Source of the DNA: Pseudothioclava nitratireducens
Lineage (GTDB): Bacteria > Pseudomonadota > Alphaproteobacteria > Rhodobacterales > Rhodobacteraceae
NCBI RefSeq assembly: GCF_029210495.1
Contig: NZ_JARGDK010000004.1
Location: forward strand, 62,001 to 126,000
Direction of reading: 5' to 3'
DNA: 64,000 bases
Positions 29,889 through 38,958 of this stretch are shown piece after piece (within the stretch, counting starts at the first letter, position 1; every line of letters begins with the position of its first letter). The notes under the pieces were generated by a model, which did no database searches, had not been told where the DNA came from, and saw only the letters and a program-made list of their open reading frames with translations. The translations under genes were made by a program, and so were the position numbers.

Positions 29889-30575
29889 TCAATCCTCGAA
29901 CATTTCGGACTGACCGTCGGGATCGGCCTCGTCCTCTTCGTCGCCCGGCCCTTCCGACCCCGGCATCGCACGGCTATCCAGCAGCCCCGCCGCCCGGAGT
30001 TCCTTGAGACCCGGCAGATCGCGCGCGGACTCGAGGCTGAAATGGTCAAGGAACGTCTGCGTGACGACGAAGGTCACGGGCCGTCCCGGCGTCATCCGGC
30101 GGCGGCCGAACCGTATCCATTCCATTTCGAGAAGCTGGTCGATCGTGCCGCGCGACACGGCTACGCCCCGTATCTCTTCGATCTCGGCGCGGGTGGCGGG
30201 CTGGTGATAGGCGATGATCGCCAGTGTCTCGATCGCAGCCCGGCTGAGCTTGCGTGTCTCGACCGTCTCTTTCTGCATCAGGAAAGCGAGGTCCGGCGCG
30301 GTGCGGATCGCCCAGGCGTCGCCCACCTTGACGACGCGCACGCCCCGCCCCTCATAGCGCTTGCGCAGATAGGCTAGCGCTTCGGCAGGGTCAGAGCCAT
30401 GGGGCATCCGCTCTTCCATCTCGCGCAGCGTGACGGGTTCGGCGCTCGCAAAGAGGATTGCCTCGACCATGCGTTCCTGTTCCGCGATGGGCGGCGCTTC
30501 GAACAGCGTCTTCTCGCGCTTGCGGCGGGGATGGTCTTCGGCCTCGGGGCTCTCGGTCTCGGGCGTATCGGTCAT
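29889..30575 (-). CDS. scpB: Segregation and condensation protein B
   Basis: ScpB dimers bind ScpA and SMC to form the chromosome-condensing Smc-ScpAB complex. The 228-residue protein has two winged-helix domains (about 35-200): EQERMVEAILFASAEPVTLR, YLRKRYEGRGVRVVKVGDAW, ALETLAIIAYHQPATRAEIE (written here as ETLAIIAYHQPATRAEIEEI) and GRPVTFVVTQTFLDHFSLES. The N-terminal 30 and C-terminal 35 residues are acidic and likely disordered. ATG overlaps the scpA TGA by four bases, indicating translational coupling. Confidence 0.95.
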   Translation of the reverse strand: MTDTPETESPEAEDHPRRKREKTLFEAPPIAEQERMVEAILFASAEPVTLREMEERMPHGSDPAEALAYLRKRYEGRGVRVVKVGDAWAIRTAPDLAFLMQKETVETRKLSRAAIETLAIIAYHQPATRAEIEEIRGVAVSRGTIDQLLEMEWIRFGRRRMTPGRPVTFVVTQTFLDHFSLESARDLPGLKELRAAGLLDSRAMPGSEGPGDEEDEADPDGQSEMFED

Positions 30576-31372
30576 GGCTTCCTGCGGATCGAAATCGGGG
30601 CGAAGGTCTCGGACTGGCGGATCTCGATCTGGCCCTGTTTGGCCAGTTCGAGCGAGGCGGCAAATGTCGCGGCGGTGGCCGAGCGGCGACGGCGCGGATC
30701 GCCGCCCCAGCCCTCGGGCAGGTAGCTGACGATATCGGTCCAGTCACCTGCAAAGCCGATCAGCCCGCGCATCCGGTCAAGCGCCTGCTCCATCGTGAAA
30801 ACATTCGTGCGATCAAAGGCATAGGGGCGGAACTCGTCACGGGTGCGAATGCGCGCATAGGCCTGCATCAGATCGAGAAGCGAGGCTGTGTAGGTCACCT
30901 TGCGCACCCGCTCGACCTCTTCGCCGATACCGCGCGCGAAGGTATCCCGACCAAGCTGATCGCGCGCCATAAGCTGCGCCGCCGATTGCCGCATCGCTTC
31001 AAGCCGCTCAAGCTGAAAGGCGAGGTGCGCGGCGAGATCCTCGGCGCTTGGACCCTCAGCCTCGGGATCGGGAGGCAAGAGCAGCCGCGACTTGAGGAAC
31101 GCAAGCCACGCCGCCATCACCAGATAATCTGCGGCAAGCTCGATCCGCAGCGCCTTGGCCTTGTCGACGAAGGCCAGATATTGCTCGGCCAGTTGCAGAA
31201 CGGAAATCTTGCGCAGATCGACCTTTTGCGTCCGCGAGAGCGTCAGCAAAAGATCCAGCGGTCCTTCGAACCCGTCCACATCGACGATCAGCGCCTCGGC
31301 CTGAAGCCGCTCCGCCACGCTCTGGCTGTCAAACAGGTTGATTTCGGTTTCGGCCATAGGCTCCGCACTCAC
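30572..31372 (-). CDS. scpA: Segregation and condensation protein A (kleisin)
   Basis: ScpA is the kleisin that bridges the two SMC heads. The 266-residue product contains VDGFEGPLDLLLTLSRTQKV (the N-terminal SMC-neck binding helix region), YLVMAAWLAFLKSRLLLP and a C-terminal winged-helix segment ending RRRSATAATFAASLELAKQG. Its GTG start (31372) overlaps the nagZ stop (GTGA), and the scpB ATG overlaps its own stop, so nagZ-scpA-scpB are coupled. An in-frame ATG at 31357 is possible but its GGAG is too close. Confidence 0.94.
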   Translation of the reverse strand: MSAEPMAETEINLFDSQSVAERLQAEALIVDVDGFEGPLDLLLTLSRTQKVDLRKISVLQLAEQYLAFVDKAKALRIELAADYLVMAAWLAFLKSRLLLPPDPEAEGPSAEDLAAHLAFQLERLEAMRQSAAQLMARDQLGRDTFARGIGEEVERVRKVTYTASLLDLMQAYARIRTRDEFRPYAFDRTNVFTMEQALDRMRGLIGFAGDWTDIVSYLPEGWGGDPRRRRSATAATFAASLELAKQGQIEIRQSETFAPISIRRKP

Positions 31373-32352
31373 AAGAGTGCTTCAAGTTCGGCTTCCAGCG
31401 CGGCCATGTCAACCGCCTGCGGCCCCTTGCGCAGGGCAAGAGCCCGCTCGGCGCGGGTGTTTGCCGCATCGCTCATCGCCCCTGCGGCAGCAACAGCCGC
31501 TTCCATCTCGTCGCGCGCGCCATTGCAGTGCAGGACCAGATCGCAGCCTGCCCGCATCGACGCGGCCGCCCGCTCGCCAATGGTGCCCGAGAGCGCCTCC
31601 ATCGAGATGTCATCGGTCATCAGGAGTCCGTCAAAACCGATCTCATCACGGATCAGCCCGATCATGCGCGGGCTCTGCGTGGCAGGCGCGTCATCAAAGG
31701 CAGTGAAGCGGATATGTGCCGTCATGCCCAGAGGCAGGTCATTCAGCGCCCGGAACGGGGCGAAATCGCTCTCGCGCAGATCGTTGGCGGGCGCATCGAC
31801 CACGGGGAGGTCCTTGTGGCTGTCGGCCTCGGCGCGGCCATGGCCCGGCATATGCTTGATGACCGGCAGCACGCCCCCGGCCAGAAGTCCCTCGGCCGTC
31901 GCGCGTGCGCCCAAGATCACAGCCTCGGGCGTTGTGCCGAAACAGCGGTTGCGCAGGAACGGATGGGTGCGCGGCCCCGCAATGTCGCAGGTCGGCGCAC
32001 AGTTCACATCAATCCCGACCGCGCGCAGTTCCTCCGCCTGCATCCGCGCGCGCAGCCACAGGCCACGGCGCGGATCAGCGCTGTGCTGGGCCTGCTCAAG
32101 CGGCGGCAGCCACTCGCGCCAATGCGGCGCGCGCAAGCGCTGGACCCGGCCACCTTCCTGGTCGATCAGGATCGGCGCATCCCAGCCAACAGCCTCGCGC
32201 AAGGATGAAGTCAGGCGCGTAACCTGTTCGGGTGTTTCGATATTTCGGCCAAAGAGAATAAAGCCCCAAGGGGACGCATCGCGGAAGAAAGTGCGCTCGT
32301 CCGCCGACAGTGTCAGCCCTTCACAGCCGAGGATCGTCGCGCTGGCCGCCAC
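31369..32352 (-). CDS. nagZ: Beta-N-acetylhexosaminidase NagZ
   Basis: A family GH3 hexosaminidase that removes GlcNAc from anhydromuropeptides in the cytoplasm, part of peptidoglycan recycling. The 327-residue protein has PILIDQEGGRVQRLR and the NagZ catalytic loop KHMPGHGRAEADSH (His/Asp dyad), with the nucleophile Asp in GLLMTDDISM. Start GTG 32352 (VAASATILGCEGL) lies two bases after the SPOR-gene stop and matches family N-termini; the frame to 32547 is an overlap shadow. It has GTGA overlap with scpA. Confidence 0.95.
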   Translation of the reverse strand: MAASATILGCEGLTLSADERTFFRDASPWGFILFGRNIETPEQVTRLTSSLREAVGWDAPILIDQEGGRVQRLRAPHWREWLPPLEQAQHSADPRRGLWLRARMQAEELRAVGIDVNCAPTCDIAGPRTHPFLRNRCFGTTPEAVILGARATAEGLLAGGVLPVIKHMPGHGRAEADSHKDLPVVDAPANDLRESDFAPFRALNDLPLGMTAHIRFTAFDDAPATQSPRMIGLIRDEIGFDGLLMTDDISMEALSGTIGERAAASMRAGCDLVLHCNGARDEMEAAVAAAGAMSDAANTRAERALALRKGPQAVDMAALEAELEALL

Positions 32353-32354
32353 GG

Positions 32355-33296
32355 TCAGCGCACCAGAGCGGGGATGCAGTTGGTTTGCTCGGCCTGAAGC
32401 GCCGCGCAGAAACGGCGGGCCTCGGCCACATCCGTGAAGCCCTGCACGCGGAGCCGGTAGAAGGTCCGCCCACCCGAGCTTGCCTCCTGGATCACGCGCT
32501 TCTTGCCATCCATCAGGGTCTCGAACCGTTCGGCCACCCGGCCCCATTCGGCCTTGGCCAGATCGACGCTGTCAAAGGCGCCCAGCTGCGCGAGGCGCGT
32601 GCCTTCGGGAAGGCTCGCCGGGTCGATATCGACGCTCACCGGGGCCGGATCGCCAAAGCTGCCGGCAACGGCCTGCGCAGCCGCTTCGGCCACCAGATCG
32701 CGCGCGGGGCGCGCCATCGGGCGCGGAGAACGGCTTACACCCGGCACCGAGGCCGGGATGACCTTGACCTCGGCCGCAGCGATGTCGGGCGCGGCTTCGG
32801 CAGGGGTATCCGCAGCGGGCGGCTCAAACGCGACCGGCTCGACCTGGGCTTCAGGCTCGGCCTGAACCTCGGGCACAGCGAGGGCCGCGATGTCGCCCAT
32901 CGGGACGTCCTCATCGGTCAGATCAACGAGATCGGGCGCAAGTGCGACCTGATTGGGCGCGGGCGCAGCCGTGCCGGTCCCGGCCACCGCGTTCACCGAC
33001 AGGCCGACATGGCGAGCCAGATCGCCGCCCGGATCTTCGGGTGCAATGCGGGCGGGGCCTTCCATCGCGCGGATCACCGGCACGCCGGAAACATCGCGCA
33101 CGGCCAGTTTATAGCCCCAGACCACCACACCGCAGATCAGCGCAACCGAAGTCGCCGCCCCGGCCAGATTGATCCAGCGCTGCATCGGGTTCGGGGGCGC
33201 GACAGGGACGGGATGCGCTTCGCCCATGGGCGAATGGGGCGCATATGCGCCCTCATGACCGTAATCGCCGCTGTCGCGGTAATTCATGCTCGCCAT
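32355..33296 (-). CDS. SPOR-domain membrane protein
   Basis: A 313-residue bitopic protein. A short cytoplasmic N-terminus is followed by one transmembrane helix (about 41-66, INLAGAATSVALICGVVVWG), a long acidic/proline/alanine periplasmic linker (about 95-220) and a C-terminal SPOR domain (about 235-310; TRLAQLGAFDSVDLAKAEW and FYRLRVQGFTDVAEARRFC). SPOR domains bind denuded septal glycan, so it may localise to the division site. It is 55 bases downstream of argS and two bases from nagZ; this argS-SPOR-nagZ order is conserved in Rhodobacterales. The exact division role is inferred. Confidence 0.9.
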   Translation of the reverse strand: MASMNYRDSGDYGHEGAYAPHSPMGEAHPVPVAPPNPMQRWINLAGAATSVALICGVVVWGYKLAVRDVSGVPVIRAMEGPARIAPEDPGGDLARHVGLSVNAVAGTGTAAPAPNQVALAPDLVDLTDEDVPMGDIAALAVPEVQAEPEAQVEPVAFEPPAADTPAEAAPDIAAAEVKVIPASVPGVSRSPRPMARPARDLVAEAAAQAVAGSFGDPAPVSVDIDPASLPEGTRLAQLGAFDSVDLAKAEWGRVAERFETLMDGKKRVIQEASSGGRTFYRLRVQGFTDVAEARRFCAALQAEQTNCIPALVR

Positions 33297-33351
33297 TCAT
33301 GCCTCGCCGCCGGTCACCCGGCTTGTCTGCCTCTCCCGGCGGCGGCACGCT

Positions 33352-35097
33352 TCAGCGCATCTCTTCCGCAGGGGTCACGCCAAGAATAGCAAGACCGGCG
33401 GAAATGACAACGGCAGAGGCCCGTGCAAGGGCGATTTTCGCCGATGATGCGGCCTCGTCACCCTCCTGGAAGAAGCGCAGCGCCGGTTCCTCGTTGCCAC
33501 GGTTCCACAGCGCATGCAGATCAGACGCCAGATCGTAGAGGAAGAACGCGATCCGGTGCGGCTCGTTCGCGCGCGCGGCGATTTCGACATGGCGTGGCCA
33601 TTCGGCAATCTTCCTCACCAGCTCCAGCTCCGCCGGGTGCGTATTGCCCGACAGATCGGCGCCTGCCAGACGCGCATCCGACATGTCCCAACCCGCCTCG
33701 GCGGCCTTGCGCATCACCGAGCAAACCCGTGCATGGGCGTATTGCACATAGAAGACCGGGTTATCCTTGGACTGTTCGAGAACCTTGTCGAAGTCGAAAT
33801 CCAAGGGGGCATCGTTCTTGCGGGTGAGCATGTGGAAGCGCGTCACATCCGCACCCGCCTGCTCGACCACGTCGCGCAGCGTCACAAATGTGCCCGCGCG
33901 TTTCGACATCTTGAAGGGCTCGCCATTCTTGAACAGCTTCACCAGTTGGATCAGCTTGATATCGAGCGGCACCCGGCCCTCGGAGAGCGCAGCCACCGCC
34001 GCCTTCATCCGCTTCACATAACCGCCGTGATCGGCGCCGAACACGTCGATCAGCATGTCAAATCCACGCTCGACCTTGGTCCAGTGATAGGCGATGTCGG
34101 GGGCGAAATAGGTCCATGCGCCGTCCGATTTCTTCACCGGACGGTCCACGTCGTCGCCAAATTGCGTCGATTTGAAGAGCGTTTGCTCCCGCTCTTCCCA
34201 ATCTTCGGGCAGCTTGCCTTTCGGCGGCTCCAGCACGCCTTCGTAGATCAGGCCAAGGTCTTCGAGGCGCTTAAGCGCGGCCTCGATCTGGCCCGTCCCG
34301 TAGAGCGACTTCTCGGAGTAGAAGACATCCATCTTCACGCCCAAAAGCGCCAGATCGCCACGGATCATCTCCATCATGGCTTCGGTCGCAAAATCGCGCA
34401 CATCGGCCAGCCAATCGGCCTCGGGCTTGTTCAGGAGGCTGTCACCGTATTTTTCCTTGAGCGCGGCGCCAACCGGGATCAGGTAATCGCCCGGATAAAG
34501 CCCTTCGGAAATCTCGGGTTCGAGGCCATGCGCCTCGCGGTAGCGCTCATAGGCCGAGCGGGCCAGCACATCGACCTGCGCGCCGCCGTCATTAATGTAA
34601 TATTCGCGCGTGACATCGTAGCCCGCAAAATCAAGCAGGCTCGCCAGCGCGTCACCAAAGACCGCGCCGCGGGTATGGCCGACATGCATCGGACCGGTCG
34701 GGTTGGCCGAGACATATTCGACATTCACCTTGATGCCCTGCCCCAGCGTGGCGCGACCGAAATCGGTACCAGCGCGCAGCGCCGCGCGGGTCACATCGGC
34801 CCAGATCGCGGGCGCAAGACGCAGGTTGAGGAAGCCGGGGCCCGCCACCTCTGCGCTCTCGATGCGCGGATCGGCGGCGAGTTTCCCGGCCAGAGCCTCG
34901 GCAATGTCGCGCGGTTTCATCTGCGCGGGCTTGGCCAGAACCATCGCGGCATTGGTCGCCATATCGCCATGCAGCGGGTCGCGCGGCGGTTCGACGGCCA
35001 CATTGGCGGTGTCGAGCCCGGCGGGCAGCGTGCCTTCGGCGGTGAGATCAGACAGCGCGGTCAGCACCGCTTCGCGGATATCGGCAAAGATGTTCAT
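33352..35097 (-). CDS. argS: Arginyl-tRNA synthetase
   Basis: A class I aminoacyl-tRNA synthetase of 581 residues. The N-terminal add-1 domain (about 1-110) precedes a Rossmann core with the HIGH-type motif in [12 protein letters not shown] and the KMSKS-type motif in [14 protein letters not shown], then the DALR anticodon-binding domain at the C-terminus ([36 protein letters not shown]). Length and motif spacing are normal. It heads the argS-SPOR-nagZ-scpA-scpB run. Confidence 0.98.
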   Translation of the reverse strand: MNIFADIREAVLTALSDLTAEGTLPAGLDTANVAVEPPRDPLHGDMATNAAMVLAKPAQMKPRDIAEALAGKLAADPRIESAEVAGPGFLNLRLAPAIWADVTRAALRAGTDFGRATLGQGIKVNVEYVSANPTGPMHVGHTRGAVFGDALASLLDFAGYDVTREYYINDGGAQVDVLARSAYERYREAHGLEPEISEGLYPGDYLIPVGAALKEKYGDSLLNKPEADWLADVRDFATEAMMEMIRGDLALLGVKMDVFYSEKSLYGTGQIEAALKRLEDLGLIYEGVLEPPKGKLPEDWEEREQTLFKSTQFGDDVDRPVKKSDGAWTYFAPDIAYHWTKVERGFDMLIDVFGADHGGYVKRMKAAVAALSEGRVPLDIKLIQLVKLFKNGEPFKMSKRAGTFVTLRDVVEQAGADVTRFHMLTRKNDAPLDFDFDKVLEQSKDNPVFYVQYAHARVCSVMRKAAEAGWDMSDARLAGADLSGNTHPAELELVRKIAEWPRHVEIAARANEPHRIAFFLYDLASDLHALWNRGNEEPALRFFQEGDEAASSAKIALARASAVVISAGLAILGVTPAEEMR

Positions 35098-35158
35098 GGC
35101 ATGGGTCCTTCGTTGCCGCTTCCCTGCCAGAGCGCGGGCGCGGCGTCAACAGGCGCGA

Positions 35159-35188
35159 GGGGCGCGCCCCTCTGGGCCTTGCGGCCCA
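35159..35188. repeat. Double hairpin between the antiporter and argS genes
   Basis: GGGGCGCGCCCC at 35159-35170 is a perfect palindrome, and TGGGCC (35173-35178) pairs with GGCCCA (35183-35188) over TTGC. The following bases CACCCCTGAACATTTCGGG resemble the tail of the dispersed element at 14526 only loosely. It may end the antiporter transcript (no U-run) ahead of argS. Confidence 0.5.
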
Positions 35189-35221
35189 TTCACCCCTGAA
35201 CATTTCGGGTTTGATGAAAGC

Positions 35222-37102
35222 TCAGGGCAGGTTTGCCTTGGGCACCGCGAGTTCGGCCACCGGCCCCGCACCCAGAGTGTCGCCCGCAGGTGCCGGGTCC
35301 TCGAAGGCATCGGGCGGCAGCAGCGCCACGATCCGCGCGCCGGGCTCGCCCTTGACCGCATCGCGGCTGGGCACGAAACGCAGCTCGCCCTTGGGCTTGA
35401 TCCGCATGATCGGGATCGCATTCGGGCGTTTTTCCTTCCAGTCCTCGACCGTGTATTCCTCGGAGAGTTTCGTCACCCGGAAACGCCAGCCCTCGCCGAT
35501 CAACCCTTTGAGCGTCTCGAAGGTGCGGCCATTTGCAAAGCCGCGCCCGCCCAGCTGGGTCGGGAGGGTGTGGCGCGGGCGGTCATCCTTGGCGCGGGCA
35601 ATCTGCCAGACGGCATCGCGGCCCAGTTCCGGCGCAAGGTCGGTCGCAACCAACGTGTTATAGGCGTCGTTATCCGTCGCGGCGAGCAAGGTCCCATAGG
35701 CGATCAGCTCGACGCTGTCCTCGGCGGCCTCGCCCAGAATGTCGCCGTAAAAGGTCTTGATCCCCGCCGCGCGCGGGCGGATCAGGTGGGCATGGTTGGG
35801 ATCGGTGATCAGCACCGGCACCTCGGTTTTCTGAAGTGTCTCGGCCAGTTGCGTCGTGAAGCGCGAGCCGCCGACGATCAGAAGCCCCGGTTTTTCCTTG
35901 TTCGCAAGACCCAGCCAGCGCCCCAGCGGGGCGAGCGTGAAGCCATGCAGCACCACGGTAGACAGTACGAGAATGAAGGCCAGCGGCCCCATCCGCGCGC
36001 CATCCTCGATACCGGCCTCGGCGAGGCGCTGCCCAAACAGACCCGCGACCGCCACCAGCACAACCCCGCGCGGGCCGGTGAACGCGATGAACAGCCGCTC
36101 TTTCATCGGCAGCTTGGTTCCCAAGAGCGAGACCAGCACCGTGAGCGGGCGCGCCAGCAGCACGACCGAGACGACAAAGAGCGCCGCGCGCCAGTCGAGC
36201 ATGGCGATCTGTTCGGTGGTCAGCCCCGCTGCGAGCAGGATGAACACGCCCGAAACGAGGAGCACGGTTGCATGTTCCTTGAAACGGCGCAGCTCCGTCA
36301 TCGAGGGCAGGTCGGCATTGGCGATCACAAGCCCCATCACCGTGACGGCCAGCAATCCGCTTTCGTGCAGCAGGCGATCCGACGCCGCGAATGCGGCCAG
36401 AAGCGCCACGAAGAGGACCGGGACTTTCATGAATTCGGGCACCCGCCCCCGGCGGAACGTGTAGGCGATGCCATAGCCCGCGGCGATGCCGATCAGGGTC
36501 GCCGCCCCGATGCCCACGGCCAGATCGGCCAGTGCCGCCCCCGCCGAATGGCCGGCACGCAGCACCAGCACCACCTCGAAGGCCAGCACCGCGGCCAGCG
36601 CGCCGATCGGGTCGTTGACGATCGCTTCCCATTGCAAAAGCTGCGCGGGCCGCCGGGCCAGACGCGCCGAGCGCAGCAAGGGCGCGATAACGGTCGGGCC
36701 GGTCACGATCATGATGCCGCCGAACACCGCTGCGGCCTCCCAGCTCAGCCCCGCGGCGTAGACCAGTGCCAGCGTCGAGGTCAGCCAGCCCAGCGGCGCG
36801 CCGATCAGCACCAGACGTTTCACCCCGCCACGCGCATCGCCCAGCCGGTGCAGATCAAGCGAGAGCCCGCCCTCGAAGAGGATCACCGCAACGGCCAGTG
36901 AAATCAGCGGGCCTGTCAGCGCCCCGATATCGCGCGCGGGGTCGAAAATTCCGGTCGCGGGCCCCACAAGAAGCCCCGCCGCCAGCATCAGAACGATGGC
37001 CGGCAACCGCAGCCGCCATGCGAGCCATTGCGCGCCGACCCCACAGACCCCCACCAGACCAAAGGCCGTCACAGGATCGAGACCTACCGATTGAATAGCC
37101 AC
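35222..37102 (-). CDS. CPA-type cation:proton antiporter with C-terminal TrkA-N/RCK region
   Basis: A 626-residue membrane antiporter. About 12 transmembrane helices fill residues 8-400, with the transport-core features VTGPTVIAPLLRSARL and WEAIVNDPIGALAAVLAFE (the NDP motif carries the Asn-Asp pair seen in electroneutral CPA1 carriers), and FTGPRGVVLVAVAGLFG. A soluble C-terminus (about 405-525; GLLIVGGSRFTTQLAETLQK) is a Rossmann-like TrkA-N domain for nucleotide regulation, followed by about 100 residues of beta-rich tail. It likely exchanges Na+ or K+ for H+; the ion is not resolved. The GTG start at 37102 has AGAGGG about seven bases upstream. Confidence 0.9.
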   Translation of the reverse strand: MAIQSVGLDPVTAFGLVGVCGVGAQWLAWRLRLPAIVLMLAAGLLVGPATGIFDPARDIGALTGPLISLAVAVILFEGGLSLDLHRLGDARGGVKRLVLIGAPLGWLTSTLALVYAAGLSWEAAAVFGGIMIVTGPTVIAPLLRSARLARRPAQLLQWEAIVNDPIGALAAVLAFEVVLVLRAGHSAGAALADLAVGIGAATLIGIAAGYGIAYTFRRGRVPEFMKVPVLFVALLAAFAASDRLLHESGLLAVTVMGLVIANADLPSMTELRRFKEHATVLLVSGVFILLAAGLTTEQIAMLDWRAALFVVSVVLLARPLTVLVSLLGTKLPMKERLFIAFTGPRGVVLVAVAGLFGQRLAEAGIEDGARMGPLAFILVLSTVVLHGFTLAPLGRWLGLANKEKPGLLIVGGSRFTTQLAETLQKTEVPVLITDPNHAHLIRPRAAGIKTFYGDILGEAAEDSVELIAYGTLLAATDNDAYNTLVATDLAPELGRDAVWQIARAKDDRPRHTLPTQLGGRGFANGRTFETLKGLIGEGWRFRVTKLSEEYTVEDWKEKRPNAIPIMRIKPKGELRFVPSRDAVKGEPGARIVALLPPDAFEDPAPAGDTLGAGPVAELAVPKANLP

Positions 37103-37192
37103 GCGCGCACCCTCTGAAATCTAAACCGAACCCGGATGAAGGCAGGATTGACGCCGGGATGCAAGCCCAAGCCTCACGTCACAGCGTGCAGA

Positions 37193-37303
37193 TTGACCTC
37201 TGGCCTCAGATGAAGTAGCAGATGCCCACCCGCAATCCGGCGGGTCTAAACCGGGGCGCCCGATCCGTTTGCGTCCCTTCACCCTGCGGTCCGACACCGC
37301 AAG
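37193..37303 (+). promoter_or_regulatory. Possible promoter and structured leader of the DEAD-box helicase gene
   Basis: TTGACC (37193-37198) and TAGCAG (37216-37221) are spaced by 17 bases; the -10 is weak. The leader then has ACCCGC (37228-37233) pairing with GCGGGT (37240-37245), and a TGCGGT/ACCGCA hairpin near 37286-37301 just before the AGGA ribosome site. A structured leader would suit a helicase that unwinds RNA, including its own, but this is inference. Confidence 0.35.
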
Positions 37304-37314
37304 ACAGGACGTAT

Positions 37315-38889
37315 ATGACCAAGTTTTCCGACCTCAACCTTAACCCCAAGGTTCTCAAGGCTATTGAAGAAGCGGGCTACGAGACGCCCACGCCGATTCA
37401 GGCTGGCGCGATTCCGCCCGCGCTTGAGGGCAAGGATGTGCTGGGGATCGCCCAGACCGGTACCGGCAAGACCGCCTCTTTCACGCTGCCGATGATTACG
37501 CTGCTCGCCCGTGGCCGCGCTCGCGCCCGGATGCCGCGCAGCCTTGTGCTCTGCCCGACCCGCGAACTTGCCGCACAGGTCGCCGAGAACTTCGACATCT
37601 ACGCGAAGCATACCAAGCTCACCAAGGCGCTGCTGATCGGTGGCGTCTCCTTTGGCGAGCAGGACAAGCTGATCGACAAGGGCGTGGACGTGCTGATCGC
37701 GACGCCGGGCCGTCTGCTCGACCATTTCGAGCGCGGCAAGCTGATCCTGACCGATGTGAAGGTCATGGTCGTGGACGAGGCCGACCGGATGCTCGACATG
37801 GGCTTCATCCCGGATATCGAGCGCATCTTCCAACTGACGCCCTTCACGCGCCAGACGCTGTTCTTCTCGGCCACGATGGCCCCCGAGATCGAGCGGATCA
37901 CCAACACCTTCCTGCACGCGCCCGAACGGATCGAAGTCGCGCGTCAGGCGACCACCTCGGAAAACATCACCCAGCGTCTGATCGAAGTCACGCCCGCGCG
38001 GCGCGACCAGACCGCCAAGGCGAAACGTGAATTGCTGCGCGCGCTGATCACCCAAGAGGGTGAGACCTGCACCAACGCGATTGTGTTCTGCAATCGCAAG
38101 GTCGATGTGGATATCGTCGCCAAATCGCTCAAAACGCACGGCTTCAACGCGGCGCCGATCCATGGCGACCTCGATCAGTCGCAGCGGATGCGCACGCTCG
38201 ACAGCTTCCGCGATGGCTCGTTGCAGATCCTCGTGGCCTCGGATGTGGCCGCGCGCGGTCTGGATATTCCCGCCGTGAGCCATGTGTTCAACTTCGACCT
38301 GCCGAACCATGCCGAGGACTATGTCCACCGGATCGGCCGCACCGGACGCGCCGGGCGCAAGGGCGCGGCTTTCTCGATCGCGTCCCCGTCGGATGCGAAA
38401 TATCTTGAGGCGATTGAAAACCTCGTGAAGCAGGAAATCCCGCGCGGAGAACTGCCCGAGGGTTTCGAACTCTCGGAAGGTGCGAAATCCGCGCCGCGCA
38501 AACGCGATGACGACCGCAAGAGCAGCCGCTCGCGCGGTGGTCGCAGCCGCGACCGAGATCGGGACCGCGCCCCCCGCGAGGACAACCGCGCGACTTCGCG
38601 CGCGGAAGAGCCGAAGACGGAAACCGTCGTGGCAGAGGCCCCTGCGCCCGCCGCCGAAGAGGCGAAACCCGCAGCCGCCGCTCCGCGTGAAGATCGTGGG
38701 GACCGTCGCAGCCGGGATCAAAATCGCAATGATCGCTCGGGCCGCAATGGCGGACGTGGCGACAAGCCGGTGGTCGGCATGGGCGATCACGTCCCCGACT
38801 TCCTGACCCGTAGCTTCCGCACCACGAAAGCCAAGGACAAGGCCGAGGACAACGCGCCCGAGGTCGAGACCGAAGCCGACGAAAGCTGA
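37315..38889 (+). CDS. DEAD-box ATP-dependent RNA helicase (RhlE-like)
   Basis: A 524-residue RNA helicase. The helicase core (about 1-375) has all motifs: TPIQAGAIP (Q), AQTGTGKT (I), PTRELA (Ia), TPGRLLDH (Ib), DEAD (II), SAT (III), VASDVAARGLDIP (V) and HRIGRTGRAG (VI). A disordered tail of about 140 residues rich in Arg/Asp/Ser and Glu/Ala (SRGGRSRDRDRDRAPREDNR, later NRNDRSGRNGGRGD) resembles RNA-binding basic extensions of RhlE/RhlB-type helicases. Start ATG 37315 has an AGGA box; the frame to 37222 is not family-like. It ends at a terminator shared with rnj. Confidence 0.94.
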   Translation: MTKFSDLNLNPKVLKAIEEAGYETPTPIQAGAIPPALEGKDVLGIAQTGTGKTASFTLPMITLLARGRARARMPRSLVLCPTRELAAQVAENFDIYAKHTKLTKALLIGGVSFGEQDKLIDKGVDVLIATPGRLLDHFERGKLILTDVKVMVVDEADRMLDMGFIPDIERIFQLTPFTRQTLFFSATMAPEIERITNTFLHAPERIEVARQATTSENITQRLIEVTPARRDQTAKAKRELLRALITQEGETCTNAIVFCNRKVDVDIVAKSLKTHGFNAAPIHGDLDQSQRMRTLDSFRDGSLQILVASDVAARGLDIPAVSHVFNFDLPNHAEDYVHRIGRTGRAGRKGAAFSIASPSDAKYLEAIENLVKQEIPRGELPEGFELSEGAKSAPRKRDDDRKSSRSRGGRSRDRDRDRAPREDNRATSRAEEPKTETVVAEAPAPAAEEAKPAAAAPREDRGDRRSRDQNRNDRSGRNGGRGDKPVVGMGDHVPDFLTRSFRTTKAKDKAEDNAPEVETEADES

Positions 38890-38907
38890 TCTCAGCCCAG
38901 ATAAACA

Positions 38908-38936
38908 AAAGGCCCGGAACCACGTTCCGGGCCTTT
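38908..38936. terminator. Bidirectional Rho-independent terminator
   Basis: AAAGGCCCGGAAC (38908-38920) pairs perfectly with GTTCCGGGCCTTT (38924-38936) over a three-base loop. Runs of T on both strands flank the stem (TTTGTCATTT after it on plus; TTTTGTTTAT on minus). It ends both the plus-strand helicase gene and the minus-strand nuo-birA-coaX-rnj operon. Confidence 0.9.
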
Positions 38937-38958
38937 GTCATTTCGGTCTGTCGCGCAC

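Noticed and set aside
32353-32547. Longer NagZ start inside the SPOR gene
   Set aside because: The extra 65 residues overlap the SPOR domain coding sequence and do not resemble NagZ; GTG 32352 fits homologues and gene spacing.
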